Assembly: GCA_024680555.1 (NCBI GenBank)
Contig: JAILCC010000008.1
Coordinates: 37,828 to 101,827 of the forward strand
Reading direction: 5' to 3'
Length of the DNA: 64,000 nucleotides
From: a bacterium
GTDB taxonomy: Bacteria > Cyanobacteriota > Vampirovibrionia > Gastranaerophilales > JAILCC01
Shown: positions 37,472-46,986 of the stretch, piece by piece
Layout: every line of letters starts with the position of its first letter
Numbering within the stretch: position 1 is the first letter of the stretch
Made by a program: the position numbers and the translations under genes
Notes under the pieces: model-generated
What the model was told of the DNA's origin: nothing
Databases searched by the model: none
The model's input: the letters and a program-made list of their open reading frames with translations, nothing else

Positions 37472-38520
37472 TGGAAAAGATACTTAAAAAACCTTTTGGA
37501 GAGGAAAAAGTAAAGATTTCAACGGATGGCAGCGGCAGAAACTTGATTTTTGCCATTGAAAGCAGCTGCGACGAAAGCGCCTGCGCCATTGTTGAAAACG
37601 GTCGAAAAGTTATCTCAAATGTTGTTGCTACTCAAATTCCCATTCACCAAAAATATGGGGGTGTTATTCCGGAAGTTGCGGCAAGAGAACATTTAGAAAC
37701 CATTAACGCTGTTATAGCCGAAACTTTTGAGCAGTCAGGTATAAAACCCGAAGAAATTACTGCGTTTGCTTCCACGGTTGGTCCAGGGCTTGTAGGGTGT
37801 TTGTTGGTCGGTATGAATGCGGCAAAAACTCTATCTGTAGTTCATAACAAGCCGTTTATCGGAGTAAATCACTTGAAGGCTCACGTTTGTGCAAATTATA
37901 TTGATTCTGACCTTGAGCCGCCTTTTATTTGTCTTTTGGTCAGTGGCGGGCATACGCAGATTATAAAAGTTGAATCTTATGATAAGCAGGAAATTTTAGG
38001 TGAGACTCTTGATGATGCAATAGGCGAAACGTATGACAAAGTAGCAAGACTTTTCGGTATTCCGTATCCCGGAGGTCCAAATCTTGATAAACTTGCCCAA
38101 AACGGCAATCCTGATGCGTTTAAAATTCCAAAAGCAAAAGTCGGTGAGTACGATTTTAGTTTTAGTGGCATAAAAACTCACATGCTTAAATTGATGCACA
38201 ATTTAAAGGAAGAACATGGCGAAAATCTTCCGCTTAATGATGTTGCGGCGAGTTTTCAAAAAGCTGTTTGTGATTATTTGGTGCAAAAAACAAAAAATGC
38301 TGCGGACAAGTTGGGGTATAAGACGCTTGCTGTAGCAGGTGGAGTTGCTGCAAATTCACAAATAAGAAAATTGTACAAAGAGCTTCAAAATGAGGGCTAT
38401 AAAACCTATGCTCCCACCATGAAATACTGTACGGATAATGCCTCTATGGTCGGCGCTGCGGCATATTTCTTGTCTGATGTATATACAGACCTTACCACAG
38501 AAGTATTTTCAAGGGCTTAA
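37471..38520 (+). CDS. tsaD: tRNA N6-threonylcarbamoyladenosine transferase TsaD
   Basis: A 349-residue ASKHA-fold enzyme that transfers threonylcarbamoyl to A37 of ANN-decoding tRNAs. AIESSCDESACAIV (phosphate 1), GGVIPEVAAREHLE (with the metal-binding HxxxH helix), NHLKAHVCANY, LLVSGGHTQI and the C-terminal AGGVAANSQIRK and CTDNASMVGAAA all match. The N-terminus has about 20 residues ahead of the usual start. Its 3' end overlaps the convergent asparaginase-like gene by four bases. Confidence 0.97.
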   Translation: MEKILKKPFGEEKVKISTDGSGRNLIFAIESSCDESACAIVENGRKVISNVVATQIPIHQKYGGVIPEVAAREHLETINAVIAETFEQSGIKPEEITAFASTVGPGLVGCLLVGMNAAKTLSVVHNKPFIGVNHLKAHVCANYIDSDLEPPFICLLVSGGHTQIIKVESYDKQEILGETLDDAIGETYDKVARLFGIPYPGGPNLDKLAQNGNPDAFKIPKAKVGEYDFSFSGIKTHMLKLMHNLKEEHGENLPLNDVAASFQKAVCDYLVQKTKNAADKLGYKTLAVAGGVAANSQIRKLYKELQNEGYKTYAPTMKYCTDNASMVGAAAYFLSDVYTDLTTEVFSRA

Positions 38521-39395
38521 ATCCATTTTAGCCGTTTCATATAGTCAAGGGTTACGCTTCTTCTTGCGGCATGGTCATCCGCAAAGATTTTTACAATCAG
38601 GGTTTCTTGTGTTTGCGTATTTATTGCCCCAACAAGACCGCAGGCACCAACTTTTGCAAAAACTTTGCCGTTTGTGAGTTTAATTATTTCCGTATCAAAT
38701 CTGTTGTTTCCGCCAAATAGCATGGGATATTTCAGGCATGCTGAAATTATTTCCGCACCTTCATTTGTGTTGTACAAGTTCAAAAGCCCTTTTGCCATAT
38801 TTTTTGACGGCATAGCCAAAACAGGAACCCCGCAACCGTCTTTTGCTAATATTTTTTTATCAAATTCGCATAATTCAAGGGTATAAGAAGTAATTTTTTC
38901 TTCTATCGGGTGATTGCTTTCCAAGTACCCTTTTATATCAAGGCGGAGAGCCATGCAAGAAGATAGAATGCCGGCATGCTTTCCGCTGCAGTTACAGTAT
39001 ATAGGGGCGGGCTTTTTGCCATGTTTAATCAGCGTGTATTTGGCTTTTTCATCAAGCGGATATTCCTTAGGACATCTTAAATCGCCAATCTTCAGTCCGG
39101 ATTTTTTGAGAACACTTTCGACTAACTCTGTTTGTTTTTGGGTTCCGGCGTGAGAACCTGAAATAACGGCAAGTTCTCGTTTTGTTATGCCATATTTTTT
39201 ATATGCTCCAGATTTTATAAAGGCGTAGGCTTGAAAAGGCTTTTGAAAAGAGCGCATGATGATATTTTGGTCTTTGCAATACGAAAAATCCAACAATTTT
39301 TTGCCGTTTTTATCCAAAGCAATAACTGAGCCAACATAGGCTTTTTCAGTAATATCGTTGCGTTTTGTTTCGATTATAACTTCATTGTGCAGCAT
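38517..39395 (-). CDS. Asparaginase II-family (PF06089-like) protein
   Basis: A 292-residue protein of the thermolabile Rhizobium-type asparaginase family, unrelated to E. coli AnsA/AnsB. MRSFQKPFQAYAFIKSGA, SGSHAGTQKQTELVES, CNCSGKHAGILSSCMAL, DGCGVPVLAMPS and VFAKVGACGLVGA are the conserved segments; SGSHxG and NCSGKH contain the Ser/Lys pair proposed for catalysis. It would hydrolyse Asn to Asp and ammonia. Its start is two bases past the stop of the upstream minus-strand gene. Confidence 0.88.
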   Translation of the reverse strand: MLHNEVIIETKRNDITEKAYVGSVIALDKNGKKLLDFSYCKDQNIIMRSFQKPFQAYAFIKSGAYKKYGITKRELAVISGSHAGTQKQTELVESVLKKSGLKIGDLRCPKEYPLDEKAKYTLIKHGKKPAPIYCNCSGKHAGILSSCMALRLDIKGYLESNHPIEEKITSYTLELCEFDKKILAKDGCGVPVLAMPSKNMAKGLLNLYNTNEGAEIISACLKYPMLFGGNNRFDTEIIKLTNGKVFAKVGACGLVGAINTQTQETLIVKIFADDHAARRSVTLDYMKRLKWI

Positions 39396-39396
39396 A

Positions 39397-40173
39397 TTAT
39401 TCTGACAAGTTCAAGAGTTTTCTAAGCTGCAACTTTAAGATTTTGTTTTCTTTTAAAAGTCTTTCGTTTGTGAGTTTCAAAGAAGCTCCGTCTTCGCCGG
39501 AATTTAGGTCTGCTGCTAAGCCGATAATACCGTCCATTGAAAATCTTTTACGGCTTTCTTCTTTGTATCTGAGAACTGCCTTAATTTCACTTTCGGGAAC
39601 AAAGCCCATATTTACAAGTACAGTAGCAGAACCAACCTGTTCGTTTGTTGCTTTTTTGATTTTTTCTTGTTGGTCAAGAACTGTTTCCAACTGCTCCATT
39701 GAAATTTGTCCGGTTCTAAGAAAGTATTCTCCGATACGGGTTCTTCCGCTCATATAACGTACCAATTCGACCATTTTTAATGATTGCGGCATAGCGATAA
39801 GCTCTCTTTCCAAACAATCAATAAACACATTTGAGACCTCAAACAAGTTCCAATTGTTTCTTATGGTCAATTCTGCAATTGTTAATCCGTCTAATGAATC
39901 TTTTAAGAATGTATAGTGGCTTGGTGAAAGTCCCATAGTCTTTATTTCAAGCTCTTTTTTCCCTTTGTAGGTTAATATGCTCTTATGTAATTGGAAAATG
40001 TCTTCCGTTTCGTATGAACTTAAATATTGCGGAGTCAATTCTTCTTCCAATCTGTATCTCAGATATACGAATAAAAGCTGTTTAACCCATATAGGCATTA
40101 GCAAAATATCCGAAACAAATTTTGAAAATTTATTTGCTTGTTGTTGATTGTCTCCGTCTCTGTTAATTTTCAT
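39397..40173 (-). CDS. Protein with MshEN-like module and C-terminal coiled coil
   Basis: A 258-residue cytoplasmic protein. Residues about 145-210 (RIGEYFLRTGQISMEQLETVLDQQ, then VLVNMGFVPESEIKAVLRYK) resemble the N-terminal MshEN fold of type II/IV secretion ATPases, which binds c-di-GMP in some cases. The last 25 residues form a short Leu/Lys coiled coil. It carries no ATPase domain, so it could be a stand-alone adaptor; with prepilin-like genes in the window a pilus or secretion link is possible. AAAGGA precedes the ATG. Confidence 0.68.
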   Translation of the reverse strand: MKINRDGDNQQQANKFSKFVSDILLMPIWVKQLLFVYLRYRLEEELTPQYLSSYETEDIFQLHKSILTYKGKKELEIKTMGLSPSHYTFLKDSLDGLTIAELTIRNNWNLFEVSNVFIDCLERELIAMPQSLKMVELVRYMSGRTRIGEYFLRTGQISMEQLETVLDQQEKIKKATNEQVGSATVLVNMGFVPESEIKAVLRYKEESRKRFSMDGIIGLAADLNSGEDGASLKLTNERLLKENKILKLQLRKLLNLSE

Positions 40174-40348
40174 CTTCTATCCTTTTGCGTTTATGCTCTT
40201 AAATGATAGCATCACAATACTTCTTTATTCATATTACCCGATTTGATACAGTTTTTCAAACTTCTTAATAAATTTATACTATTTCTGTATACATTTGTTA
40301 ATATAAATTCACACAGTTATCCTAATTGTGATACCCGATTTTATAATT

Positions 40349-40558
40349 TTATTTAAAAAAACACCACCACTTTTTAGAGGATATTATTTGTTTTTTATGT
40401 TGCGCAAGTATTGATTTTAGAATGTCAAATGTTTCCTCGTTTGACAGTTCAAAATGCATTTTTAGCTGTGTCAGGTAGTTGTTTATGGATTTTAGTGCCT
40501 GACGTTTTTTGTTATTGTTTGAAAAATATTTTTTGTTTATATTTTGCTTTTTGTCCAT
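40349..40558 (-). CDS. Possible small basic protein
   Basis: An open frame of 69 codons in an otherwise non-coding gap. The product is Lys/Asn-rich and helical (LKSINNYLTQLKMHF and DILKSILAQHKKQ) with a final WWCFFK. No Shine-Dalgarno is seen and TATAAT overlaps the ATG, which speaks against translation from this codon. Not recognised; it may be spurious. Confidence 0.35.
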   Translation of the reverse strand: MDKKQNINKKYFSNNNKKRQALKSINNYLTQLKMHFELSNEETFDILKSILAQHKKQIISSKKWWCFFK

Positions 40559-40648
40559 TATAAAACTATGTTAACTTTTTATTTTATAAAATTTATGAGT
40601 AAGGGGTTTAATTTTTATTTGCAGGAGATAACTATTTCTTGGGAATAA

Positions 40649-40683
40649 AAAACAGGGTACCTGTTGTCAGATACCCTGTTTTG
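40649..40683. terminator. Intrinsic terminator of the giant prepilin gene
   Basis: ACAGGGTA (40652-40659) pairs with TACCCTGT (40672-40679), flanked by A- and T-runs on both sides. It lies 20 bp past the minus-strand stop of the giant prepilin-like gene. Confidence 0.8.
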
Positions 40684-40702
40684 ATTTATATGTCTATATT
40701 CT

Positions 40703-43700
40703 TTATTGAGTTACAAAGAATACGTCCATCATCTTTCTTACGACTTCGACAAGTTTGCCGGCTGCGTTTTGAACCATCATCTTGAATGAACCGAGGAATC
40801 CGGTAATGTTTCCGTAGATATCTCTGAGGATATTACCTTTGGAATCTTTTTGAAGTTCATAGTTTACAGAGATTTCAGTTACGCCTGCTTCATCAAGAGT
40901 TTTTAATTCTTTTGTAGAACCGTCTGCTTCGTAATCGACTTTAGCGTTTTTGTTGAAGTCAACCCAGAGTCTAAGGTCATTGAATATCTTATCTTCTTTG
41001 TTGATTACATCATCGCCGTTGTCATCATATTTAGCGAGTTCTATGAAGCCGTTGTCTGAGCCGTTTTGGTCACCAAAGAGTTCGCCACCGTTATCAACTT
41101 GACCGTTTTTGTTTTTATCAAGAACTAAGAATGCGTTGTCGAATTCTTTTTGTGGTGCGGTCCAACCGGTCTTTTCAGGTACACCGTCGTTGTTAAGGTC
41201 AAATACAACACCGTCTTCTACTGATGTATATTTGAAGCCGTCACCTTTAAGGTCGAGTACCAACGGTGAAATTGTTTGTCTGAGTATTCCGCCAACACCG
41301 TACAGACATTGTTGGTTGTTGCGAACAACTACTATCTGACCACCGGTACATAATTCTCTAGAGTCTGATGATGCTCTGTTGTCAGCGTAGTATTGGTTAT
41401 TTACGGCATAGATACAACTATTGAACATTGTATTTGTTGTTATTTGACCTTTCATATAGTTGCAAGTGTTTACACATTCCGTGTTGCTGCCGCATACTTC
41501 AGCGCAAGTACCGCCTGCTTGTTGTGTCTTCTTAGTATCTGCAGAAGATATATCTTCAGAGAACGTATGGTACCAGCTGCGTGCTGTGAATACACCTTCT
41601 ACTGTTGATACGCCGTTCTTGTAAGATACCATGTAAGCGTATACTCCGTTGAATGTTCTTGCTTTATCTGCTGCAGAGAGGGCATTTGCTGCTTGTTTCA
41701 TATCATTTGAAGGTACTCTGTCGTGATCGAAACAACCGCCTTCAGCTTTACCCATCATATGGTTATACAATGTGCAGCTCGGTTTATTCTTACCTTGTCT
41801 TGCGAAGTACAATGTACCCCATTGTTTACAAGGTGTGCATTCTTGTCCGTTCCAATACGGTATATCAGGAGGACAAGCGCATTTTCCTGTTGAATCGTAT
41901 ACCATGTTGCTCTTACATTGTTTGCAGTTTAGAGCTAAGTTATTTACATATACTTCGTTTTCTCCGAAGTAGTTTGGTTGTGCTGCTCTAATTTGTGCTT
42001 CTGTTTGACATCTGTCACAAACCGTAGATGTAGGTTGGCTTGTTGACGGGAATGTACAAGGTCTTGGAGCACAGAATTGAGGTCCGTGACCAGCAGGGCA
42101 AGTGTAGCCTGCAGGGCATGGTCTTGCAGTAGGAGTTACGCTTGCTTCAGGACAATAGTAACCAGCCGGGCATTCTCCTGAACATGTTTCTGCTGATAAG
42201 CCTTCTACTGAACCGTATGTTCCGCAAGGACAGTTGATAGGAGGAACAGGACCAGGACAATAGTGTCCAACAGGGCATGGTTTGCATTCGCAAGCATTAG
42301 CATCGAAGTATGTGCCTGCTGCGCAATCATTTGCTGTAATACCGCAAATACATTCTAATTTGTCGTCTGAAGGTACGTAGTTTCCTTCGCAATCATAGAT
42401 ACAACCCACGTGGATGCTGCTGTATATAGCTTTGGGGTGATCAATGAAGTATTGTTTGAATATCCACATCCAGTCAGCGATTTCAGGACGTGTTGTCGGA
42501 CATTCAAGTTGACAAGCATAAGTTCCAGCAAGAACTCTTGATGTTGCGTCGTAGTAGTAACCCGCTTGAACAGTTACTTGACTCGGTTTGAGTCTCGGAC
42601 ATTTACATTCTGACGGATTATCTTCGTCTCTTGATGTGAAGCTTGAAGGACAAGCTGATTCACAAGTAGAAGACGTAGCATCAAACTTCATGTTGTTTGA
42701 ACTGTATAATGTTGCCATTTTGTCGATGTCACAATTACAAGTCTTGTAAACATTGTTTGGAGAACGTCTTGTTCCGCAATCTTCTTTACAAGTTGCTAGT
42801 GACGGATTTGATTTGTAGTTTGTATTTTGTAAGCATCTTGTTGTTTCTGCATCTGACGGATTAGCTTTACAATGTTGAGTAATGTTATCCGTTGTTTCAT
42901 ACAAACAATCTACTGCTCTACATTCGGTTCTTGCTGTATTCGGGAATGTTTGTCCGGTACAAGCAACCATACATGCAGGTGCATTATCTAATGCGTAGAT
43001 TTTATTTAAGTTGCCTTGTTGCGTAAGTGCAGTTGCTACCTTTGCTTGGTCGCAATTACATTGTTTGTATACGCTGTTGGGGCTTGTCAGTGATGAGCAA
43101 GCAACTTTACAAGTAGCTGAACTACCACTGTATACATAGTTTGTATTTCTCAAACATTCTGTTGTTTTAGCATCAGAAGGATTAGGAATACATTCTAATT
43201 TTTCTGTTGTGTAGTTATATTGTTGTAAGCAGTCTCCGATACAAGCTGTACGATCTGAGTTGCCGACAGCACCGTCTTTACATTCATAAACACAGGTTGG
43301 GGCATTGTTCATATCGTATATTTTGTTTTCGTTGCCTGATGTCATAAGATGCGCTGTTACTTTAGCGTTATCGCAAGTACATTGTTTGTGAACCGCATTA
43401 GGTCCTGTCAAACCTGTACATTCAACCTGACAACCAGTTGAAGCAGGTGATGAAATGTAGTTTGTTGTAGCCAAACATGCTGCAGTCAACTCGTCGCTGG
43501 GGTTAGCGATACAGTGTTGAGTTATATTGTCTGTTGTTTCATATAAGCAGTCAACAGGTCTGCATGCTGTTCTTGTATCATTCGGGAAAGTTTGACCTTG
43601 ACAAGCCATCATACAAGTCGGAGCATTATCCAAATCGTAGATTTTGTTCAAGTTTCCTGCCTGATTAAGAGCAGTAGTTACTTTTCTTTCATTACATTTA

Positions 43701-46700
43701 CATTCCTTATATACGCCGTTCGGACTTGTAAGAGCTGAACATTCAACCTTACAAGTTGCAGCTGAAGGATCAGAAATAAAGTTTGTATTTATTAAACATT
43801 CTGTTGTTTTAGCATCAGAAGGATTAGGAATACATTCTAATTTTTCTGTTGTGTAGTTATATTGTTGCAAGCAGTCACCGATACATTCAGTATGACCGTC
43901 ATTTGCTCTTGCACCGTCTTTACAAGTGTAAATACAAGTAGGAGCATTAGTTAAGTCATAAATCTTATCTTCGTTGCCTGCTTTTGCAAGTTCTGTTGCA
44001 ACTTTGCTGCTGTCACAATTACATTGTTTGTATACGCCGTTCGGACTTGTAAGAGCTGAACATTCAACCTTACAAGTTGCAGCTGAAGGATCAGAAATGT
44101 AATTTGTATTTCTTAAACATTCTGTTGTTTTAGCATCAGAAGGATTTTGAATACATTTTAATGTTTCTGTTACGTAATCGTATTCTTGCAAACAGTCACC
44201 GATACATTCAGTATGACCGCTATTTGCTCTTGCACCGTCTTTACAAGTGTATACACAGGACGGAGCGTTGTCCATATCGGCAATTTTGTTTTCGTTGCCT
44301 GCTCTTGCAAGTTCTCTTGTAACTTTATTGCTATCGCATTTGCATTCTTTGTATGCACTGTTAGGACTTGTCAATCCTTCGCATTCAACTTTACATGTTG
44401 CAGCTGTCGGATCAGAAATGTAATTTGTTCCTGTTAAGCATGCTGCAGCTTCTGCATCTGTCGGATTAGCTTTACAGTGTTGAGTTATATTATCAGTTGT
44501 TTCGTATAAACAATCTACCGGTCGGCATGCTGTTCTTGCAGAGTTCGGTATATTTTGTCCTGTACAAGCAAGCATACAGGCAGGTGCGTTATCTAAGTCA
44601 TACACCTTATTCAAGTTGCCCGGTTGGTTAAGAGCAACTGCTACTTTTGCTCTGTCGCAAGCACATACCTTGTGGGTAGAGTCTGCAGTTGTGAGTGAAC
44701 TACATTCTGTAGAACATAATCTTGCTGATGCACTGTAAATGCTGTTTGTGTTTTGTAAACATTCAGCAGTTTTAGCATCAGAAGGATTTTGAATACATTC
44801 AAGTTTTTCTGTTGTGTAGTTGTATTCTTGTAAGCAGCCGCCAATACATTTTGTGTGATCAGCATTTGCTACGGCACCGTCTTTACAAGTATAAATACAA
44901 TTTTCTTGTGTCGGATCATATATTTCATATGTTCCGAGTGCCAAAGCTGCTTTATCTTTACATACGCAAGCACCGTTTCCTGTAGTGCTGTATTCTCTGT
45001 TTTCAGATTTACAAGATTTACAAGTAACAGATGTTTCGTCGTATTTTTCATCTGAATTTAAGCAAGCAGCGTTATTTGCTTGTGCTGAATCACAAACACA
45101 TTCGCCTGCTGTTACATCGTATGTTTTTAAGCATCCGCATTCAGGGCTTACGCAAGCCGTTTTTGCAGGGTTAGCTACTTGATTTATAGAAGAACAATCA
45201 AATTTACAAGTTGCTGATGTTGTGTCAAATATTTCGTCTCCTGAGAGATCTACTTTTGTTGCATCACAAGAGCAAACGCCGTTTGATAATGTTCTCGGAC
45301 TTGTACAGATACAGTTTTTACCGCTAATAGTGAAAGGTGATGGGCAAACGCAAGTACCTGTTGTCTTATCCCAGTTGTCTCTTAATGTTTTACAAGCTTG
45401 TGACGGATCATTTATCCATTTTTCGCAAGTATCAAAGTAATCCGGACCTAATTCAGCTTCAGTTTTACATACGCATACGCCATTTTCGTTTTTCAAGTAA
45501 TCGTATGGGCATGTTCCGGGGATTACACATTGTTTTAAAGTATTGCTCCAAACTTTTGGTTCTTCGCATTTACAAGTTGTTTCGCTATCTGCAACCATGC
45601 CGAGTTCAGCACAATCAGCAATACAAATACCGTTGATGTTACTGTTTTCAACGGCATAAATACCTACCCAGAATTTTTTGTCGCCTGGGCATTCACATTG
45701 TCCTACTGTACCTGAACCTAATTTACAAAGCAGGTTGATTTGTCCGCTTGTAACAAGGTTGCCTTCGTTGTCGTAACCGTTACCTGGACAGAAAGATCTT
45801 CTACAGCTTGATTCGTCAATCATTTGATAGAAGTTAACTTGTATGCCGGCACCAGTTGAACCTGTACAACGGCTAGATGTGAAATTATAGTTTGAACCTT
45901 CGCTACAAATAGAGATGTCATTGTTATATGATGAACCAGCTCTTGTCAAGATAGGACTTGATGTTGTAGCGTAAATTGTAGCAGCTCCGGATTTTGTTAC
46001 GTTGAATACCATTGCGTTTGCAGATAATTTTTCTGTTGTTGCTGATCTGCCGTTAGCTGTGTATTCGCCCGGAACAGTGATTGAATCTGATGCATTTGCA
46101 TCTACACTTGAATAAATAACAAGTGATTTTGCCAAGTCAACAGGTGATTCGATGAGTGTGTCTGCTGCAACTTCATAACCTGTTGCTTCAGATGCAGAAT
46201 TGCCGTCACCGATTTGTGTGGTTGACCAATGTCTGTTGGTTTCTTCAGCGGGTGCTGCCGGTTCAATTGGTGCTGAAGTAGCAGCATTTACTGAACTTCC
46301 GCCTGATTTTGACATAGCGGATGCAGGTGTTGAACCTGTTGCATACCATGCGCTTTCACAATCGGCAGATTTATCAAAAGCCAAAATTCCGTACCCTTGT
46401 ACTTCAAGAGCCGGAATTTTTTCTCCGTTTACTTCTACGTCATCGATAACTTTACTACCGCTAATTTTTTCTGCGTATTTGTCACGCATTGTTTCAGGTG
46501 AGCATGCCTGTGTGGCAGAAATTTTATCTTGCCCTAAAATGCTCATTGTTGCCGTTCTTACGGCACTTTCCAATTTTGCCTGCTTAATTGCCAGTGTGTC
46601 ATTTTTAATTTTTGAAGCATTTACAATCCCTAGCGTAATCGCTATAAGACAGCCCAAAATTACAATAACGACAGCTGTTTCGTTAAGGCTAAATCCTCTT

Positions 46701-46720
46701 TTTTTCATAAGTCTACTCAT
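40703..46720 (-). CDS. Giant prepilin-like protein with Cys-rich repeats and RTX-type calcium-binding C-terminus
   Basis: A 2005-residue single ORF, many times the size of an ordinary pilin. The N-terminus MSRLMKKRGFSLNETAVVIVIL is a prepilin signal (Gly-1, Phe+1, Glu+5, long hydrophobic helix). Residues about 200-630 are irregular Cys-rich, EGF-like segments. About 629-1375 holds seven repeats of roughly 107 residues, each with ten Cys. About 1430-1640 has CPAGYYCPEASVTP-type Cys-rich motifs. The last 190 residues (from SPLVLDLKGDGF) show DLNNDG, LDKNKNGQVDNG, GELFGDQNGSDNG and YDDNGDDVINKED, the Asp/Gly calcium loops of a module commonly found in secreted RTX-type proteins. A surface adhesin carried on a pilus-like fibre is inferred. 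AGGAG precedes the ATG; no frameshift is visible. Confidence 0.88.
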   Translation of the reverse strand: MSRLMKKRGFSLNETAVVIVILGCLIAITLGIVNASKIKNDTLAIKQAKLESAVRTATMSILGQDKISATQACSPETMRDKYAEKISGSKVIDDVEVNGEKIPALEVQGYGILAFDKSADCESAWYATGSTPASAMSKSGGSSVNAATSAPIEPAAPAEETNRHWSTTQIGDGNSASEATGYEVAADTLIESPVDLAKSLVIYSSVDANASDSITVPGEYTANGRSATTEKLSANAMVFNVTKSGAATIYATTSSPILTRAGSSYNNDISICSEGSNYNFTSSRCTGSTGAGIQVNFYQMIDESSCRRSFCPGNGYDNEGNLVTSGQINLLCKLGSGTVGQCECPGDKKFWVGIYAVENSNINGICIADCAELGMVADSETTCKCEEPKVWSNTLKQCVIPGTCPYDYLKNENGVCVCKTEAELGPDYFDTCEKWINDPSQACKTLRDNWDKTTGTCVCPSPFTISGKNCICTSPRTLSNGVCSCDATKVDLSGDEIFDTTSATCKFDCSSINQVANPAKTACVSPECGCLKTYDVTAGECVCDSAQANNAACLNSDEKYDETSVTCKSCKSENREYSTTGNGACVCKDKAALALGTYEIYDPTQENCIYTCKDGAVANADHTKCIGGCLQEYNYTTEKLECIQNPSDAKTAECLQNTNSIYSASARLCSTECSSLTTADSTHKVCACDRAKVAVALNQPGNLNKVYDLDNAPACMLACTGQNIPNSARTACRPVDCLYETTDNITQHCKANPTDAEAAACLTGTNYISDPTAATCKVECEGLTSPNSAYKECKCDSNKVTRELARAGNENKIADMDNAPSCVYTCKDGARANSGHTECIGDCLQEYDYVTETLKCIQNPSDAKTTECLRNTNYISDPSAATCKVECSALTSPNGVYKQCNCDSSKVATELAKAGNEDKIYDLTNAPTCIYTCKDGARANDGHTECIGDCLQQYNYTTEKLECIPNPSDAKTTECLINTNFISDPSAATCKVECSALTSPNGVYKECKCNERKVTTALNQAGNLNKIYDLDNAPTCMMACQGQTFPNDTRTACRPVDCLYETTDNITQHCIANPSDELTAACLATTNYISSPASTGCQVECTGLTGPNAVHKQCTCDNAKVTAHLMTSGNENKIYDMNNAPTCVYECKDGAVGNSDRTACIGDCLQQYNYTTEKLECIPNPSDAKTTECLRNTNYVYSGSSATCKVACSSLTSPNSVYKQCNCDQAKVATALTQQGNLNKIYALDNAPACMVACTGQTFPNTARTECRAVDCLYETTDNITQHCKANPSDAETTRCLQNTNYKSNPSLATCKEDCGTRRSPNNVYKTCNCDIDKMATLYSSNNMKFDATSSTCESACPSSFTSRDEDNPSECKCPRLKPSQVTVQAGYYYDATSRVLAGTYACQLECPTTRPEIADWMWIFKQYFIDHPKAIYSSIHVGCIYDCEGNYVPSDDKLECICGITANDCAAGTYFDANACECKPCPVGHYCPGPVPPINCPCGTYGSVEGLSAETCSGECPAGYYCPEASVTPTARPCPAGYTCPAGHGPQFCAPRPCTFPSTSQPTSTVCDRCQTEAQIRAAQPNYFGENEVYVNNLALNCKQCKSNMVYDSTGKCACPPDIPYWNGQECTPCKQWGTLYFARQGKNKPSCTLYNHMMGKAEGGCFDHDRVPSNDMKQAANALSAADKARTFNGVYAYMVSYKNGVSTVEGVFTARSWYHTFSEDISSADTKKTQQAGGTCAEVCGSNTECVNTCNYMKGQITTNTMFNSCIYAVNNQYYADNRASSDSRELCTGGQIVVVRNNQQCLYGVGGILRQTISPLVLDLKGDGFKYTSVEDGVVFDLNNDGVPEKTGWTAPQKEFDNAFLVLDKNKNGQVDNGGELFGDQNGSDNGFIELAKYDDNGDDVINKEDKIFNDLRLWVDFNKNAKVDYEADGSTKELKTLDEAGVTEISVNYELQKDSKGNILRDIYGNITGFLGSFKMMVQNAAGKLVEVVRKMMDVFFVTQ
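42587..44836 (-). repeat. Seven tandem ~321-bp coding repeats in the giant prepilin gene
   Basis: Units begin (reading minus) at 44836, 44512, 44194, 43873, 43549, 43231 and 42907, 318-324 bp apart. Two unit openings alternate imperfectly: CLQxYNYTTEKLECI (units 1, 3, 4, 6) and CLYETTDNITQHC (units 2, 5, 7). The unit ends also come in two kinds, CKDGAxxNxxxTxCIGD and CxGQxxPNxxRTxCR. Some copies share long identical DNA: 74 bp at 43152-43225 and 43794-43867, and 67 bp at 43711-43777 and 44032-44098. This indicates recent duplication or gene conversion. Confidence 0.9.
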
Positions 46721-46922
46721 GTCATTAACTCCTGTACATATATAATTTACATGTTATATCTCGATATTACTAAAAGAAAGGTGCTAACTCGTTTTTAACC
46801 GTTTTGGGTTATATAAAAATTGTCATAGTTAGACTTCTTCATATTAAATCAAAAACTGCTGACAATTTTTTTTTGCCACCCTATTGAGAAAAGTTCCTTA
46901 TTTTTAACACTACCTAATTAAT

Positions 46923-46951
46923 ATTTTAACATATCGTAAAATCTAATACAA
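46923..46951 (-). promoter_or_regulatory. Candidate promoter of the giant prepilin gene
   Basis: On the minus strand TTGTAT (46951-46946), a 17-bp spacer and TAAAAT (46928-46923) form a plausible sigma-70 promoter. The predicted start near 46916 would give a 5' leader of about 195 nt, long for this window. Confidence 0.45.
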
Positions 46952-46986
46952 GTAGGCAAAAGGATTTTGAGGGTAAATGTTAAGAA

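Noticed and set aside
41653..41991. Plus-strand 112-codon ORF inside the giant prepilin gene
   Set aside because: Shadow of the Cys-rich coding strand; composition is unlike other proteins and no start signal is present.
42587..44836. CRISPR array in the repetitive region
   Set aside because: The repeats are in-frame, about 321 bp long and coding, without short spacers; no CRISPR array was found elsewhere.
46200..46745. Plus-strand 181-codon ORF opposite the start of the giant prepilin gene
   Set aside because: It is antisense to a clear prepilin signal, has biased Ser/Ile/Ala composition of a shadow frame and no ribosome-binding site.
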